This document shows positions 10,161 through 19,252 of a DNA stretch of 64,000 nt, piece by piece (within the stretch, counting starts at the first letter, position 1; each line of letters opens with the position of its first letter). Location: contig CAWGJU010000014.1 of assembly GCA_963822985.1 (NCBI GenBank), positions 62,001-126,000 of the forward strand. Direction: 5' to 3'. This DNA comes from Thermohalobaculum sp963822985 (GTDB taxonomy: Bacteria > Pseudomonadota > Alphaproteobacteria > Rhodobacterales > Rhodobacteraceae). The notes below the pieces were generated by a model that saw nothing but the letters and a program-made list of their open reading frames with translations, did not search any database and was not told where the DNA came from. The translations under genes and the position numbers were made by a program.

Positions 10161-11063
10161 TCACGATTGGGGCAATGCGCTGCTCTCGTCTCTCTCGATC
10201 GGGAGAGCTTCATCCTTCGCCCACTCGGACATGGAGGCGTCGTAGACGGCGATGTCGTCGTAGCCGAGCTGATGTTGCAGGAAGGCATCCAGCGTTGCCG
10301 CGATCCCTCCGCCACAGTAGTTGAGGATGCGCTTGCCGGGCGTCGCTCCCGCCGCATGGAAGGCACGGGCGACGCTCTCGGGGGGCAGGAAGGCCTTCGT
10401 CGCCGGATCGAGCAGCGACGCCGCCGGGACATTGGTCGAGCCAGGAATGCGACCCGGCCGGCCATAGCGCGGGTTCTCTCCTCTGTGCAGTGCCGGATCC
10501 AGTGCGTTCAGCGAGCAGACGGCGCCGCCGCCGATCGCCGCAAGCATCTCCTCCTTGTCTACGAAGAGACCGGCGCGCGGCCGAGCCGTGAGCGTGCCCG
10601 GCGGGTAGCTGGACGGTTCGGTCGTGACGGGCCGCCCCTCTGCCTCCCATTTGTCCATGCCGCCATCGAGGATGGCGGCATTGTCGAACCCCATCCAGCG
10701 CAGCATCCACCAGAACCGCGTCGCCCATTGTGGGCTCTTCCGAGAATAGAGGATCACGCGCGTGCCGTCGCCGACCCCATGGCGGGCGAAAGCGGCGGCG
10801 GTCGCTTCCGGTGAAAGCCGCATGAACCGGGTCGGCGCGTCGTCGTCGGAGAACTCCGCCTGCAGGTCGAGATGCACCGCGCCCGGGAGGTGCCCCGCCT
10901 CCCAGTCGGCGCGGCCGCTCTCGACGCGGTAAGGCCGTCCCGTGCCTTCCTCGTAGCGGAGATATGTCGTGCAGTCGTAAATGCGCAGATCCGGATCGAG
11001 AAGGTGCGCCTCGAGCCAGTCGCCGCTGACGATGGCCTCCGGGTGACGCCAGGTCTCAGTCAT
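10161..11063 (-). CDS. Rhodanese-type sulfurtransferase (two-domain, thiosulfate/3-mercaptopyruvate)
   Basis: This 300-residue protein has two rhodanese domains. The N-terminal one (YDCTTYLRYEEGTGRPYR, GHLPGAVHLDL) is non-catalytic. The C-terminal one (GRIPGSTNVPAASL) ends in the active-site loop NYCGGGIAAT, whose cysteine carries the persulfide. The ATG at 11063 is preceded by GGAGGAGG, a strong ribosome site, so translation most likely begins here even though the frame stays open 663 bases upstream. The natural sulfur donor is uncertain. Confidence 0.85.
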   Translation of the reverse strand: MTETWRHPEAIVSGDWLEAHLLDPDLRIYDCTTYLRYEEGTGRPYRVESGRADWEAGHLPGAVHLDLQAEFSDDDAPTRFMRLSPEATAAAFARHGVGDGTRVILYSRKSPQWATRFWWMLRWMGFDNAAILDGGMDKWEAEGRPVTTEPSSYPPGTLTARPRAGLFVDKEEMLAAIGGGAVCSLNALDPALHRGENPRYGRPGRIPGSTNVPAASLLDPATKAFLPPESVARAFHAAGATPGKRILNYCGGGIAATLDAFLQHQLGYDDIAVYDASMSEWAKDEALPIERDESSALPQS

Positions 11064-11726
11064 CGCCTCCTCCACCGTCCATCCTTGCGCACCGTACGGC
11101 GCACGTCGCCCGGAGTGCAGCTGCGCCCCCAGCCACGCCGAGCGATTGCGTGCCAGATCAAGGCCAACCGTGCGCGGGCAGTATTCGCTTCCGCAGCTAC
11201 CCGCGAAGATGGTGGTTCTCTCTGGTAGCCAAAGCCTTCTCTCACAGGTCGGGCCATGACCGGAAGTGGCGCATCCGTAGAGCGTCGCCCACTCGCACTT
11301 GAAACCCTTCTGGGCCTCGTCGCCGGAACCGGTCATCAGCATCTGGCGCGGGATGATCATGTGGTTGGGGCCGCGCAGTTCGCCGACGATCCCCGTGCGA
11401 TCGTCGAAGACGAGCATGTGGCGGTCCCATTTCAGCAGCTCGGAGAACTCTCCGCCACGAAAGGTGTCGGTGTCGACCTCGCCGAACTTGGAGTAGACAT
11501 GCACCTCCCCGCCCTCGTCGTCGGGGATGTGCTCGAAGCTGTAACGCACCGCACCTCCGGCATCGACGTGGCGATGCACCCGGTCGTGACGCAGCCGCGC
11601 CATGAAGTAGGTTTCCCCGTCCTCCAGCGTTACCTGGGATTCGTGATCCTCGTCGGTGATCTGCATGATCATGTAGCTGGACGTGGACGCGTCGTAGCGC
11701 TCCAGCCGCCGGCGATCATTGGTCAT
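11064..11726 (-). CDS. Unknown protein, in frame with and upstream of the rhodanese
   Basis: I do not recognise this protein. From MTNDRRRLERYDASTSS it reads as a plausible soluble, beta-rich sequence for about 150 residues (EDGETYFMARLRHDRVHRHV, FSELLKWDRHMLVFDDRTG). It then becomes cysteine- and arginine-rich and less convincing. No stop separates it from the rhodanese, so the frame gives a 521-residue fusion. More likely the original stop was lost by a frameshift near 11290. A true fusion is possible. Confidence 0.5.
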
Positions 11727-12067
11727 GGCACGGGATTCCTCGTGACGGTTGTTGAGCAGGGTCGGTCATGCCAATCGCGCGATCGATCTGCTCCTGAGAC
11801 GCAAGCCTGCATGGAATGGGCCCGCTGGCGTCCGAACAGAGGGGCTCTGCAATGGTCTCGGCGGCTCGCCGCGCCCGTCGTCCAAAGGGTCGGCACTGAC
11901 CTCAGACAATCTTGCGCCATCGCCAGCCCTCTTCTGCCGTTCGCCAGGTCGGTCCCGAGCTACAACGCAAGGGAAGTGGCCGCTCGAGGAGAGCGGAGCG
12001 AGGGTCCAGGGCTCGTCTCAGGCTGTGGCGGATCGAACAGGTCCAAGGAATTGGGTAAGCATGGAGG
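11727..12067. other. Divergent intergenic region
   Basis: The 341 bases lie between the minus-strand rhodanese unit and the plus-strand membrane protein. No ORF with recognisable content or RNA gene was seen. It must contain both promoters. Confidence 0.4.
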
Positions 12068-12367
12068 ATGGCGAAACTCAGCTCCTTGTGGTCGGGCAAG
12101 CTGCCTCTCCACGAGGCGTTCTGGACCTGGGCGATCAGCGTCGGCCTCCTGGTCAACGTCGCGACCAGCGTCCTGTTCCTGGCGATGATCACAGTCGACC
12201 GTTCGTTGGCGGCGCTATTTTTCGGCTATGCCCTGTCGGTGCCCTACAACTTCGTGTCTACGGTTGGCGTCTGGCGCTCGGCCGAGCGTTATCGCGGCCC
12301 GGCCAGTCACGCCTACCTTGCGTGCGTCGTCACAATCGTAGTGATGCTGCTGCTCACCGTGACCTGA
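12068..12367 (+). CDS. Small membrane protein of unknown function
   Basis: The product is a 99-residue protein with three predicted membrane helices: AFWTWAISVGLLVNVATSVL, a middle one around LAALFFGYALSVPYNFV, and a C-terminal one AYLACVVTIVVMLLLTV. The short basic N-terminus (MAKLSSLWSGK) suggests a cytoplasmic start. A GGAGG ribosome site precedes the ATG. The family is unknown to me, and its position 67 bases before the enolase-superfamily gene allows co-transcription. Confidence 0.75.
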   Translation: MAKLSSLWSGKLPLHEAFWTWAISVGLLVNVATSVLFLAMITVDRSLAALFFGYALSVPYNFVSTVGVWRSAERYRGPASHAYLACVVTIVVMLLLTVT

Positions 12368-12434
12368 GCCTCATCGTGGCGGCGCTGTTGGCCGGTAAGG
12401 CAAGCTGTACATCACTCATCGACCCGGAGGCACC

Positions 12435-13634
12435 ATGAAGATCGAGGGCGTCGACTTCTTCTACGTCGCCATGCCGGTCGTCACCGACGAGAGCGACGGC
12501 AGCCAGGACGCGCTGCTCGTCCGCGTCGAGGCCGGCGGTCATGTCGGCTGGGGCGAGTGCGAGGCCTCGCCGCTCGTCTCCATCGCCGCCTTTGTAGCGC
12601 CCATGTCGCACGGCGCCTGCCGCCCGGTGCGCGACGCGGTGCTCGGCAAGGCGATCGACCATCCCGACGTTGTCGCCCGCATCGGCGCCGAGGTCGCCTG
12701 GAACAGCATGGACCTGCTGCAGGCGCCGCACACGCTCTCGGGCATAGAGATCGCGCTCTGGGACCTGCTCGGCAAGGCGCGCGGCGAGCCGGTCTGGCGT
12801 CTCCTCGGCTACGACCAATCGCACCCGAAGCGCCCCTATGCATCTGTGCTGTTCGGCGACACGGCCGCCGAGACGCTCGAGCGCGGCCGCGCCATCCGCG
12901 CCCGCGGCTTCGCCGCGGCGAAGTTCGGCTGGGGACCGGTCGGCCGCGGCACCGTGGCCGAGGACGCCGACCAGGTCATGGCGGCGCGCGAGGGGATCGG
13001 CCCCGATGCCACGTTGATCGTCGACGTCGGCCAGATCTTCGGAGAGGACGTCGATGCCGCCGCCGCCCGCATCCCGGTGCTCGAACGGGCAGGCGCCCTG
13101 TGGCTGGAGGAGCCGTTCCACGGCAGCGCGCACCAGGCCTATGCCGCGCTGACTGACCGCCTCCGGGGTGCGCGGCTGAAGCTCGCGGGCGGCGAGGCGG
13201 CGCACAACGTCCACATGGCCCGTCACGCCATCGACTACGGCAAGGTCGGCTTCGTGCAGATCGACTGCGGCCGGATCGGCGGCATCGGCCCGGCCAAGAA
13301 GGTGGCCGAGCACGCGGTCGCGGCGGGGGTGACCTACGTCAACCACACCTTCACCTCGCACCTTGCGCTCTCGGCGTCGCTCCAGCCCTTCGCTGGGTTG
13401 GCCGACCACCGCATCTGCGAGTACCCCGCCGCGCCGAAGCCGCTCGCGGTGGAGGTCACTGCCAACCACCTCCACCGCGATGCGGACGGGGAGGTCGCCG
13501 CGCCGGATGCCCCCGGCCTCGGCATCGTCGTCGACGAGGAGGCGGTCGGCCGATACCTCCGCACCGTCGAGATCTGCGTCGACGGCGAGACCCTGTTCCA
13601 GAGCCGTCTTCCAAACAGCCGGCCCGCCTCCTGA
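12435..13634 (+). CDS. Mandelate racemase / muconate lactonizing enzyme family protein
   Basis: This 399-residue member of the enolase superfamily abstracts a proton next to a carboxylate. Visible metal ligands and loops in order are LIVDVGQIF (Asp), WLEEPFHG (Glu) and LAGGEAAHN (Glu position), followed by a catalytic-side VNHTFTSH. The N-terminal capping domain covers the first 120 residues. The histidine near the end places it closer to mandelate-racemase/sugar-acid dehydratase types than to muconate cycloisomerase. The substrate is unknown, and nearby transporters do not settle it. The length is normal. Confidence 0.85.
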   Translation: MKIEGVDFFYVAMPVVTDESDGSQDALLVRVEAGGHVGWGECEASPLVSIAAFVAPMSHGACRPVRDAVLGKAIDHPDVVARIGAEVAWNSMDLLQAPHTLSGIEIALWDLLGKARGEPVWRLLGYDQSHPKRPYASVLFGDTAAETLERGRAIRARGFAAAKFGWGPVGRGTVAEDADQVMAAREGIGPDATLIVDVGQIFGEDVDAAAARIPVLERAGALWLEEPFHGSAHQAYAALTDRLRGARLKLAGGEAAHNVHMARHAIDYGKVGFVQIDCGRIGGIGPAKKVAEHAVAAGVTYVNHTFTSHLALSASLQPFAGLADHRICEYPAAPKPLAVEVTANHLHRDADGEVAAPDAPGLGIVVDEEAVGRYLRTVEICVDGETLFQSRLPNSRPAS

Positions 13635-13706
13635 CGCCACCTGCGACTTCATCGAGCGCGGTCGAGTGCATCGTGATGACGAGCGAACTTTTCCGTGGGA
13701 GTACGC

Positions 13707-14402
13707 TCAGCGCCGAGCCTCTGCCCGGCTGACAAACGTGAGCACGAGAGCAAGCAGTGTCATGCCGGTCGCGACCGCAAACGTCGCCGTAAAGCCCTCG
13801 CAGACAACCCGCGCTGAGGCTTCTGTAATCTCCTCCGTCCCGACCGAAACGGCGAAGAACGTCGTCATCACCGAAGCACCGGTGGTGAAGCCCAGATTGC
13901 GCGACAGCCCGAGGAATCCTGACAGTACGCCCCGCTGTTTGTTCGCGGCGTTGGCCATCACGAGTGTGTTGTTCGCGGCCAGGAACAGCTGAAAGCCCGG
14001 CGTGAGGACGATCAGTGCGGCGACAAATCCCACGACGCCGAAGAACCTCGGCAGGAATGCCAGGCAGATCAGGCCGACCGTCATCTCGATCAGGCCGGCT
14101 GCCAGCACGCGCCGCGAGCCGAAGCGGTCGGTCGCACGTCCGGCCGGAATCCCGGCGAGCGCCGCCGTCACCGGCCCGACCGCCATGACGAGGCCGAGCA
14201 GCGCCGCGTTCAGGCCCAGGCCGAAGGACAGGAAGAACGGCCCGACGACCAGGGTCGGCATCATGACCGCGCTTACCAGCAGGTTCATCGCGAGCGACGC
14301 GCCGGTCGCCCGGTCGCGCAGGAGCGACAGGGGCACCAGCGGCGATGCCGACCGGGCCTCGACTGCGATGAAGAGCATAAGCGCCAGGATCGCGATGGCC
14401 AT
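13707..14402 (-). pseudogene. DHA2-type MFS transporter, C-terminal half only
   Basis: The 231 residues correspond to the second half of a 14-helix drug/proton antiporter: PLVPLSLLRDRATGAS, GLVMAVGPVTAALAGIPAGR, ATDRFGSRRVLAAGL. The first half is missing. Sequence upstream of the ATG at 14402 is unrelated and in other frames. The break near 14400 is sharp, so this is a truncated gene, probably through a past rearrangement. Confidence 0.75.
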
Positions 14403-14521
14403 ATGTCGGCAGCCGGCGCGTCGCTCGCCTTCTCGAATTCGACGCGATGCTCAAGGCCGCTCACGAGCGTGTCAAACTCCAGACGATGGCGCGCGCTGCT
14501 ACCGCTGATCATGCCCTGCAC

Positions 14522-14834
14522 GATCAGCCCTCGGCGGCCGACTGATCGCAGAAAACATGGGCGCGAAGTCGATCGGAGGTTCTCATGCTCCTGGTCGGTC
14601 AGCGCCCTGTTCTTCGGTTAGCCGCCCCTTTGCGTTTTGCGCTTCACGAACGACGCCTCGGGCAACTCTGATGCCGCCTTCCAACGCTTGAGCCTCTTGC
14701 GGGCTCCGCGCTGCCGCTCATCGCCCAGTTCCAACCGGAGCATTCCAATTCACCGCGGCTCTGATCGCGGGGGAAAGGTCACCCGCTTTGTGATGTAGAT
14801 GGGGCAGCGATCACGCCGCCGCCTCCCGCCGGAC
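14522..14834. other. Gap with a possible 41-residue basic ORF
   Basis: The only ORF of note is on the minus strand, 14618-14743. It encodes a short basic peptide starting MLRLELGDERQRG and ending VKRKTQRGG. It has no recognised relatives and could be chance. Nothing else was seen. Confidence 0.25.
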
Positions 14835-15542
14835 TCACAGCGCGATAAAATCGAGCGGCTTCAGCAGATCGTCGAAATCGCGATCCGGGCGGTTGCGGTT
14901 AGCATTGAGAGCGGCATGGATCGCCGGACTTTCGATGCCCGCGGCCTCGAGCTGATCACTCAGCTCACGAAGGCGCGCTGTCGCTTCGTCATACTTCGCA
15001 GACGCCCACGCTTTCAGAATGCGCATGTGCTGCCGCATCACGCTACGGCAATGCTCGATCTCGTCGACATCAACGACGCTCGACACGAGCGCGACGATAT
15101 CAGCCCTCTCCGCCTCAACTGCCGCAGCGGCAGCGGCGCGCTGCTTGCGAACTTCAGCGAGTTCCAACTCCTTCTCAGTCAGCTTCCGCTTCATCTCTTC
15201 GATCGCGATACGCGCTGCATCGAGGTCCGCAACCGCATTCCGCTCATCGCTGATCTGAGCATCAACCTCTGCAAGCTTCTTGCCGAGCTTCTCGGTCTCT
15301 TCAGCAGTCATCTCGCGCTGCTCGCGGTCGATGCGCATGCTCATGTTCTTAGACATCAGCTCTGCAAACTCTTTGAGCCTGGCGACGCTCTTTGCGCCGA
15401 CCTGCCACTGCTTCTCCTCGGAGTTCCAGCGAGCCGTCGGAAACTGCTGCCGGAAGATGTCTTTGTACTCATACGGAAACCTGATTGCCGCGCCGCCCGG
15501 AGTCTCGGCGATCTCGACTGTGTTCTTGTCGGCGTAGGTCAT
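14835..15542 (-). CDS. Coiled-coil protein with HARP-like N-terminus, unknown function
   Basis: The product has 235 residues. The first 60 (AAIRFPYEYKDIFRQQFP, then ARWNSEEKQWQVG) resemble the small HARP-type DNA-annealing module by their pattern of aromatic, basic and tryptophan positions. Residues 70-170 are a long heptad-rich coiled coil dominated by E, K, A and L. The C-terminus ends DDLLKPLDFIAL. Codon use is less GC-biased than in neighbours, which suggests transfer from a phage or plasmid. The HARP similarity is a pattern match only. No nuclease or ATPase motif is present. Confidence 0.65.
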   Translation of the reverse strand: MTYADKNTVEIAETPGGAAIRFPYEYKDIFRQQFPTARWNSEEKQWQVGAKSVARLKEFAELMSKNMSMRIDREQREMTAEETEKLGKKLAEVDAQISDERNAVADLDAARIAIEEMKRKLTEKELELAEVRKQRAAAAAAVEAERADIVALVSSVVDVDEIEHCRSVMRQHMRILKAWASAKYDEATARLRELSDQLEAAGIESPAIHAALNANRNRPDRDFDDLLKPLDFIAL

Positions 15543-16050
15543 GTCTGTGTTTCATGCTTTCTGGGCCGGCGACTATCGCCGCCCCTTAAAAAGGACATGG
15601 GAACACTCACCGCAGAACCAAAACAAAGAAATTGACCACCTATCCAGGGAACAAGGCGTGCTGCCGGAAAGACGATCGGTTGCGCGGGTCTGTTCTGCGC
15701 TCGAGCGCGATATCGCGACGAGTAGAACCGGCAGAGAGCGGTTGCCGGTCTGCGCCCACCTCTGCGCTTGGCGTCACCCGCTCACTCGCCCTATGGTTGC
15801 GAGTTGATCAGCGCAGGTGCCGGAGCGAAACGCGCCCGGGCTCGACCGTTTCCGGCCGGGCGACAGTGTCGCTTTCTGGCGCATGGTCCGCGCTCGCGGA
15901 GCCGCGGGCGAATTGCCGGAGTGCCCTCGGAACTTGCCGTTCGGGCGACGCGAAGCTCTGACCCGTTCCGGTCCTTCGTCTGAAGCGTTATCGCTGCGCT
16001 GGATACGGCCGCCTGATCGGTCAGGGCGGGCGGCGACAGCGCAGGAAGCG
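15543..16050. other. Intergenic region, no supported gene
   Basis: About 500 bases lie between the coiled-coil gene and the flavocytochrome gene. Short ORFs exist in several frames, but none shows family motifs or a good ribosome site. The region contains the promoter for one or both flanking genes. Confidence 0.4.
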
Positions 16051-17495
16051 ATGCGGCCTGGTGGTCGAACTCGATGGGAGCTAACTGGCTGGGGCCTTGC
16101 TGCGGGCTACCTCGGGGTGGTGCTCGGGCCGATGGCGCTCGCCGCCGCGGCAGGCGTGCCTCCCGCAGATGCATTGGGCGAGGCGGGCGCGGCCGCAGGC
16201 TCGATTGCGCTGTCCGCCATGGCCGTTCAGTTCCTGACATCGGGTCGCTTCGAAACCTTCGCGGGGCGGCTTGGCATCGACGTGACCATGGCCTTCCATA
16301 AGCGGGCGGCGCGGTGGACCGTCGTGGTAGTCGTCCTGCATCCGCTGCTCTACGTGGCGCCGACGATGATCGAGAACCCGTCCCGTGGCTTTCAGCGGAT
16401 CCTCGGAATGCTGTCGGCGCCCAGCCTGTCCACCGGGCTCGTGGCATGGCTCGCGGCCATTCTTCTCATGCTCCTCGCCGTCGTCCGTGGACGCCTTCCG
16501 GTCGCCTACGAGACGTGGCGCGCCAGCCATGGACTGTTGGCGATCCTGGCAATGGCGGGCGGCCTTCACCACGCACTGACGGTCGGAACCTACGCCGCCG
16601 AGCCGATCGTCGCCACCGGGTGGTTCGCCGCGGCCCTGCTCGTCGCCGGGAGCACCGCGATCCTCTACGGGCTGAGGTGGTGGCGTCTGCACCGCCGGGC
16701 CTGGCGGCTCGTCTCGAATCGCAGAGTCGGCACCGGGCTGTGGGAGCTCGAGTTGGCGCCGGAGAGTGGTACCAGGTCGTTTCCATACCGCGCCGGACAG
16801 TACGTCTGGATGACGGTCGCGCCGAGGCTGTTCCCGCTGTTCGATCACCCATTCTCCATCGCGTCCTCGCCGCTGAGGCCGGGGCTGCGGCTCGTCGTCA
16901 AGGAGGTCGGCGACTTCACGAGAGGGATCGGGAGCATCGGGCACGGGACGAGGATCGGGATCGATGGGCCGCACGGCAACTTCATCATCGAAGGGCGCGA
17001 TGCCGACGCCATCCTTCTGGTCGCGGGGGGCGCCGGCATAGCTCCGGTGCTTGGTCTTCTGCGCGACCTGACGGCGCGCGGCGACCCCGTCCGATCCGCC
17101 TCGTCTACGGCGCGGGTGGCCCGGACAAGATCATAGCGAAGCAGGAGATCGCGCAGGCGGGTTCTGTGGTCGATCTTCGGGCACAGCTCATCAGCGAGGC
17201 ACCGGCCGAGGGGTGGACCGGGCAGGTCGGCACGATCGATCGGGCGTGTCTCGAGGAGGCCCTCCGCGGTTTGGACCGCGATCACACGCTCGCCATGATC
17301 TGCGGCCCCGACGCGATGATCACCGCGGTGACGGACACCCTGCTCGACCTCGGCCTGCCGATGCGCAACGTCGTCTACGAGCGCTTCGACTACGGCGCGG
17401 GCCCCGCCTCCAGGATCGACCGTCGCCGGAGCCGGCGGTTTGCGGCGATTGGCATCGCGCTTGCGGCGGGGGTCGCTGCCTTCGCCCTGCGCTGA
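16051..17495 (+). pseudogene. Ferric-reductase-like transmembrane flavocytochrome, one frameshift
   Basis: The protein is about 480 residues. A six-helix haem-binding membrane domain (histidines in VLHPLLYVAP and ASHGLLAILAMAGGLHH) is followed by an FAD-binding barrel with HPFSIASSP and GPHGNF and an NAD(P) domain with VAGGAGIAPVLGLL and CGPDAM. It ends with an extra C-terminal helix (FAAIGIALAAGVAAFAL). It moves electrons from NAD(P)H across the membrane to an outside acceptor. One C is missing from the C run at 17084-17087 (GDP-RPIRLVYGAGG), a typical homopolymer error. The start ATG at 16051 is chosen by homology. Confidence 0.85.
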
Positions 17496-17496
17496 T

Positions 17497-17757
17497 CTAC
17501 AGGCCGAGGAGATAGTCGATGATGGCACTACGCGTGGCGTTATCCGGCGCGTGGTGATGTCCGGCGAGGAAGGATTCGAGACGCTGGCGTCGTTCGCCGT
17601 CATCGTTGTTCAGGCGCCGAACGAGCCGTTCGGCGCTACGATGGCACTCGGCGCAAGCCCGTGCATATGCCTCGGCACCGGCCTCCGTCCCGTCCGACTG
17701 TGCAAGGGCGGAGCCGGCCATCGCGGCGGCAATGATGAGGATGGCGGCTGATCTCAT
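17497..17757 (-). CDS. Small periplasmic c-type cytochrome
   Basis: This 86-residue protein has a clear signal peptide (MRSAAILIIAAAMAGSALAQ) and one haem c site, CAECH, about 15 residues into the mature part. No distal methionine ligand is obvious; the mature chain has several histidines (GHHHAP) that could serve. It converges with the flavocytochrome gene (one base between the stops) and sits beside the peroxidase, so a role as a carrier between membrane and periplasm is likely but unproven. Confidence 0.85.
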   Translation of the reverse strand: MRSAAILIIAAAMAGSALAQSDGTEAGAEAYARACAECHRSAERLVRRLNNDDGERRQRLESFLAGHHHAPDNATRSAIIDYLLGL

Positions 17758-18124
17758 GTTTCACCTCATTGCGGACTCTGAAGGGGTGCCCCAATCCCCG
17801 GCGAACACCCGTTCTTGCCGAACCCGGTGCCGAGTCGGACCCTTCCGGTGCGAGCGGCCGCTATGCGCGAAGTGCGCTCCGCGTCGTGCTGCACTTTCTC
17901 TACCTTGCAGCCGCGAGCCTCTCGCACCACGAAAACCTCGTCGCGGCGATGGTGAGCGGGCGCAAACGGCGGGAATGACCACAAGACGCTCCAGAGCAAC
18001 GGCACGCCCCGGAGCGGCTTTCCCTTCGTGCAACATGCATCTGGGATGTTGGTGGAATCATAAACCGTGGTACTTTCGCTCAGCGCGCGCACAGGACACC
18101 AGTCACCTATTCGGAGCTGTTTCC
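17758..18124. other. Divergent intergenic region (cytochrome c / peroxidase promoters)
   Basis: The region is 367 bases and somewhat richer in A and T close to the peroxidase start. No gene was seen. It should hold the promoters of both flanking exported haem proteins. Confidence 0.4.
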
Positions 18125-19153
18125 ATGCGCAACCGACCTCATATTGTGCTGGCGGTGACGACGGCCCTTGCCGTGCCCGCCGCTGCTGACGACGCCGCGC
18201 TGCGCGAGCAGGCCGTCGGGCTTTTCGAGCCGATCCCCGAGGCACTCGACCCGGCGCCCGATCCGGCGCAGGTGGAACTCGGTAAGATGCTGTTCTTCGA
18301 GCCGCGTCTCTCCGAGGCGCACAACATCAGCTGCAACACCTGCCACAACCTCGGCACCGGCGGTGCCGACCTCAGCCGGGTCTCGATCGGGCATCGCTGG
18401 CAGCACGGCGGCCGGAACAGCCCGACCGTGCTCAACGCCCGCTACAACACGGCGCAATTCTGGGACGGTCGCGCCGCCGACCTCGTCGAGCAGGCGGGCG
18501 GGCCGATGGTCAACCCCGTGGAGATGGCCTCGACGGAGGAGCACGTCGTCGAGATGCTGAACGGCATCCCCGGTTACCGGAAGCATTTCGAGGCGGCCTT
18601 CCCCGGGGTGGATGAGCCGGTGACGTTCGGCAACGCCGAGCGGGCGCTCGCCGCCTTCGAGGAGACGCTGATCACGCCGAACGCGCCCTTCGACCGGTTC
18701 CTGCGCGGCGAGGACGTCGCCATGACCGACAAGCAGAAGGCCGGGCTCCAGCTCTTCATGGACGCTGGCTGCCCCGCCTGCCACAACGGCATCAACCTCG
18801 GCGGCGACAGCTACCAGCCATTCGGCGTGGTCGAGAAGCCAGAATGGACCGTGCTGCCGCCCGAGGACCGCGGCCGCTTCGAGGTGACCCGGTCGGAGGA
18901 AGACGCCTACGTCTTCAAGGTGCCGACGCTGCGCAATGTGTCGCTGACGCCGCCCTACTTCCACTCCGGAGCGGTCTGGGACCTCGCGACAGCGGTCGAA
19001 ATCATGGGCACCTCGCAACTCGGCGCCGCGTTGACCGAGGACGACGCCGCCGCGATCACCGCATTCCTCGAAGCGCTGACGGGCGATCAGCCGCAGGTTA
19101 CATACCCGATCTTGCCGCCAAGCACGGCCGACACCCCGCCGCCGCAGCCCTGA
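18125..19153 (+). CDS. Di-haem cytochrome-c peroxidase family protein
   Basis: This 342-residue exported protein reduces peroxide with electrons from small cytochromes. The signal peptide ends at AVPAAA. Haem c sites are CNTCH (residues 70-74) and CPACH (residues 216-220), in the CCP/MauG order, with the family segments GRNSPTVLNA, FWDGRA and KVPTLRNVSLTPPYFHSG. The length matches bacterial cytochrome-c peroxidases. The ATG at 18125 sits right before the signal peptide. The neighbouring mini cytochrome is a candidate electron donor. Confidence 0.9.
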   Translation: MRNRPHIVLAVTTALAVPAAADDAALREQAVGLFEPIPEALDPAPDPAQVELGKMLFFEPRLSEAHNISCNTCHNLGTGGADLSRVSIGHRWQHGGRNSPTVLNARYNTAQFWDGRAADLVEQAGGPMVNPVEMASTEEHVVEMLNGIPGYRKHFEAAFPGVDEPVTFGNAERALAAFEETLITPNAPFDRFLRGEDVAMTDKQKAGLQLFMDAGCPACHNGINLGGDSYQPFGVVEKPEWTVLPPEDRGRFEVTRSEEDAYVFKVPTLRNVSLTPPYFHSGAVWDLATAVEIMGTSQLGAALTEDDAAAITAFLEALTGDQPQVTYPILPPSTADTPPPQP

Positions 19154-19252
19154 ACGGCCCCAGACATCCAGTGCGACGTCCGCCCCGGCACGGGGCGACA
19201 TCGCACCGTCCTTCCCCAGCACGAGCCGGCGCGTGGATGTTCCGCCGTTTGG

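Noticed and set aside
12354..13652. 432-codon minus-strand frame
   Set aside because: Lies opposite the complete enolase-superfamily gene and has no recognisable domain.
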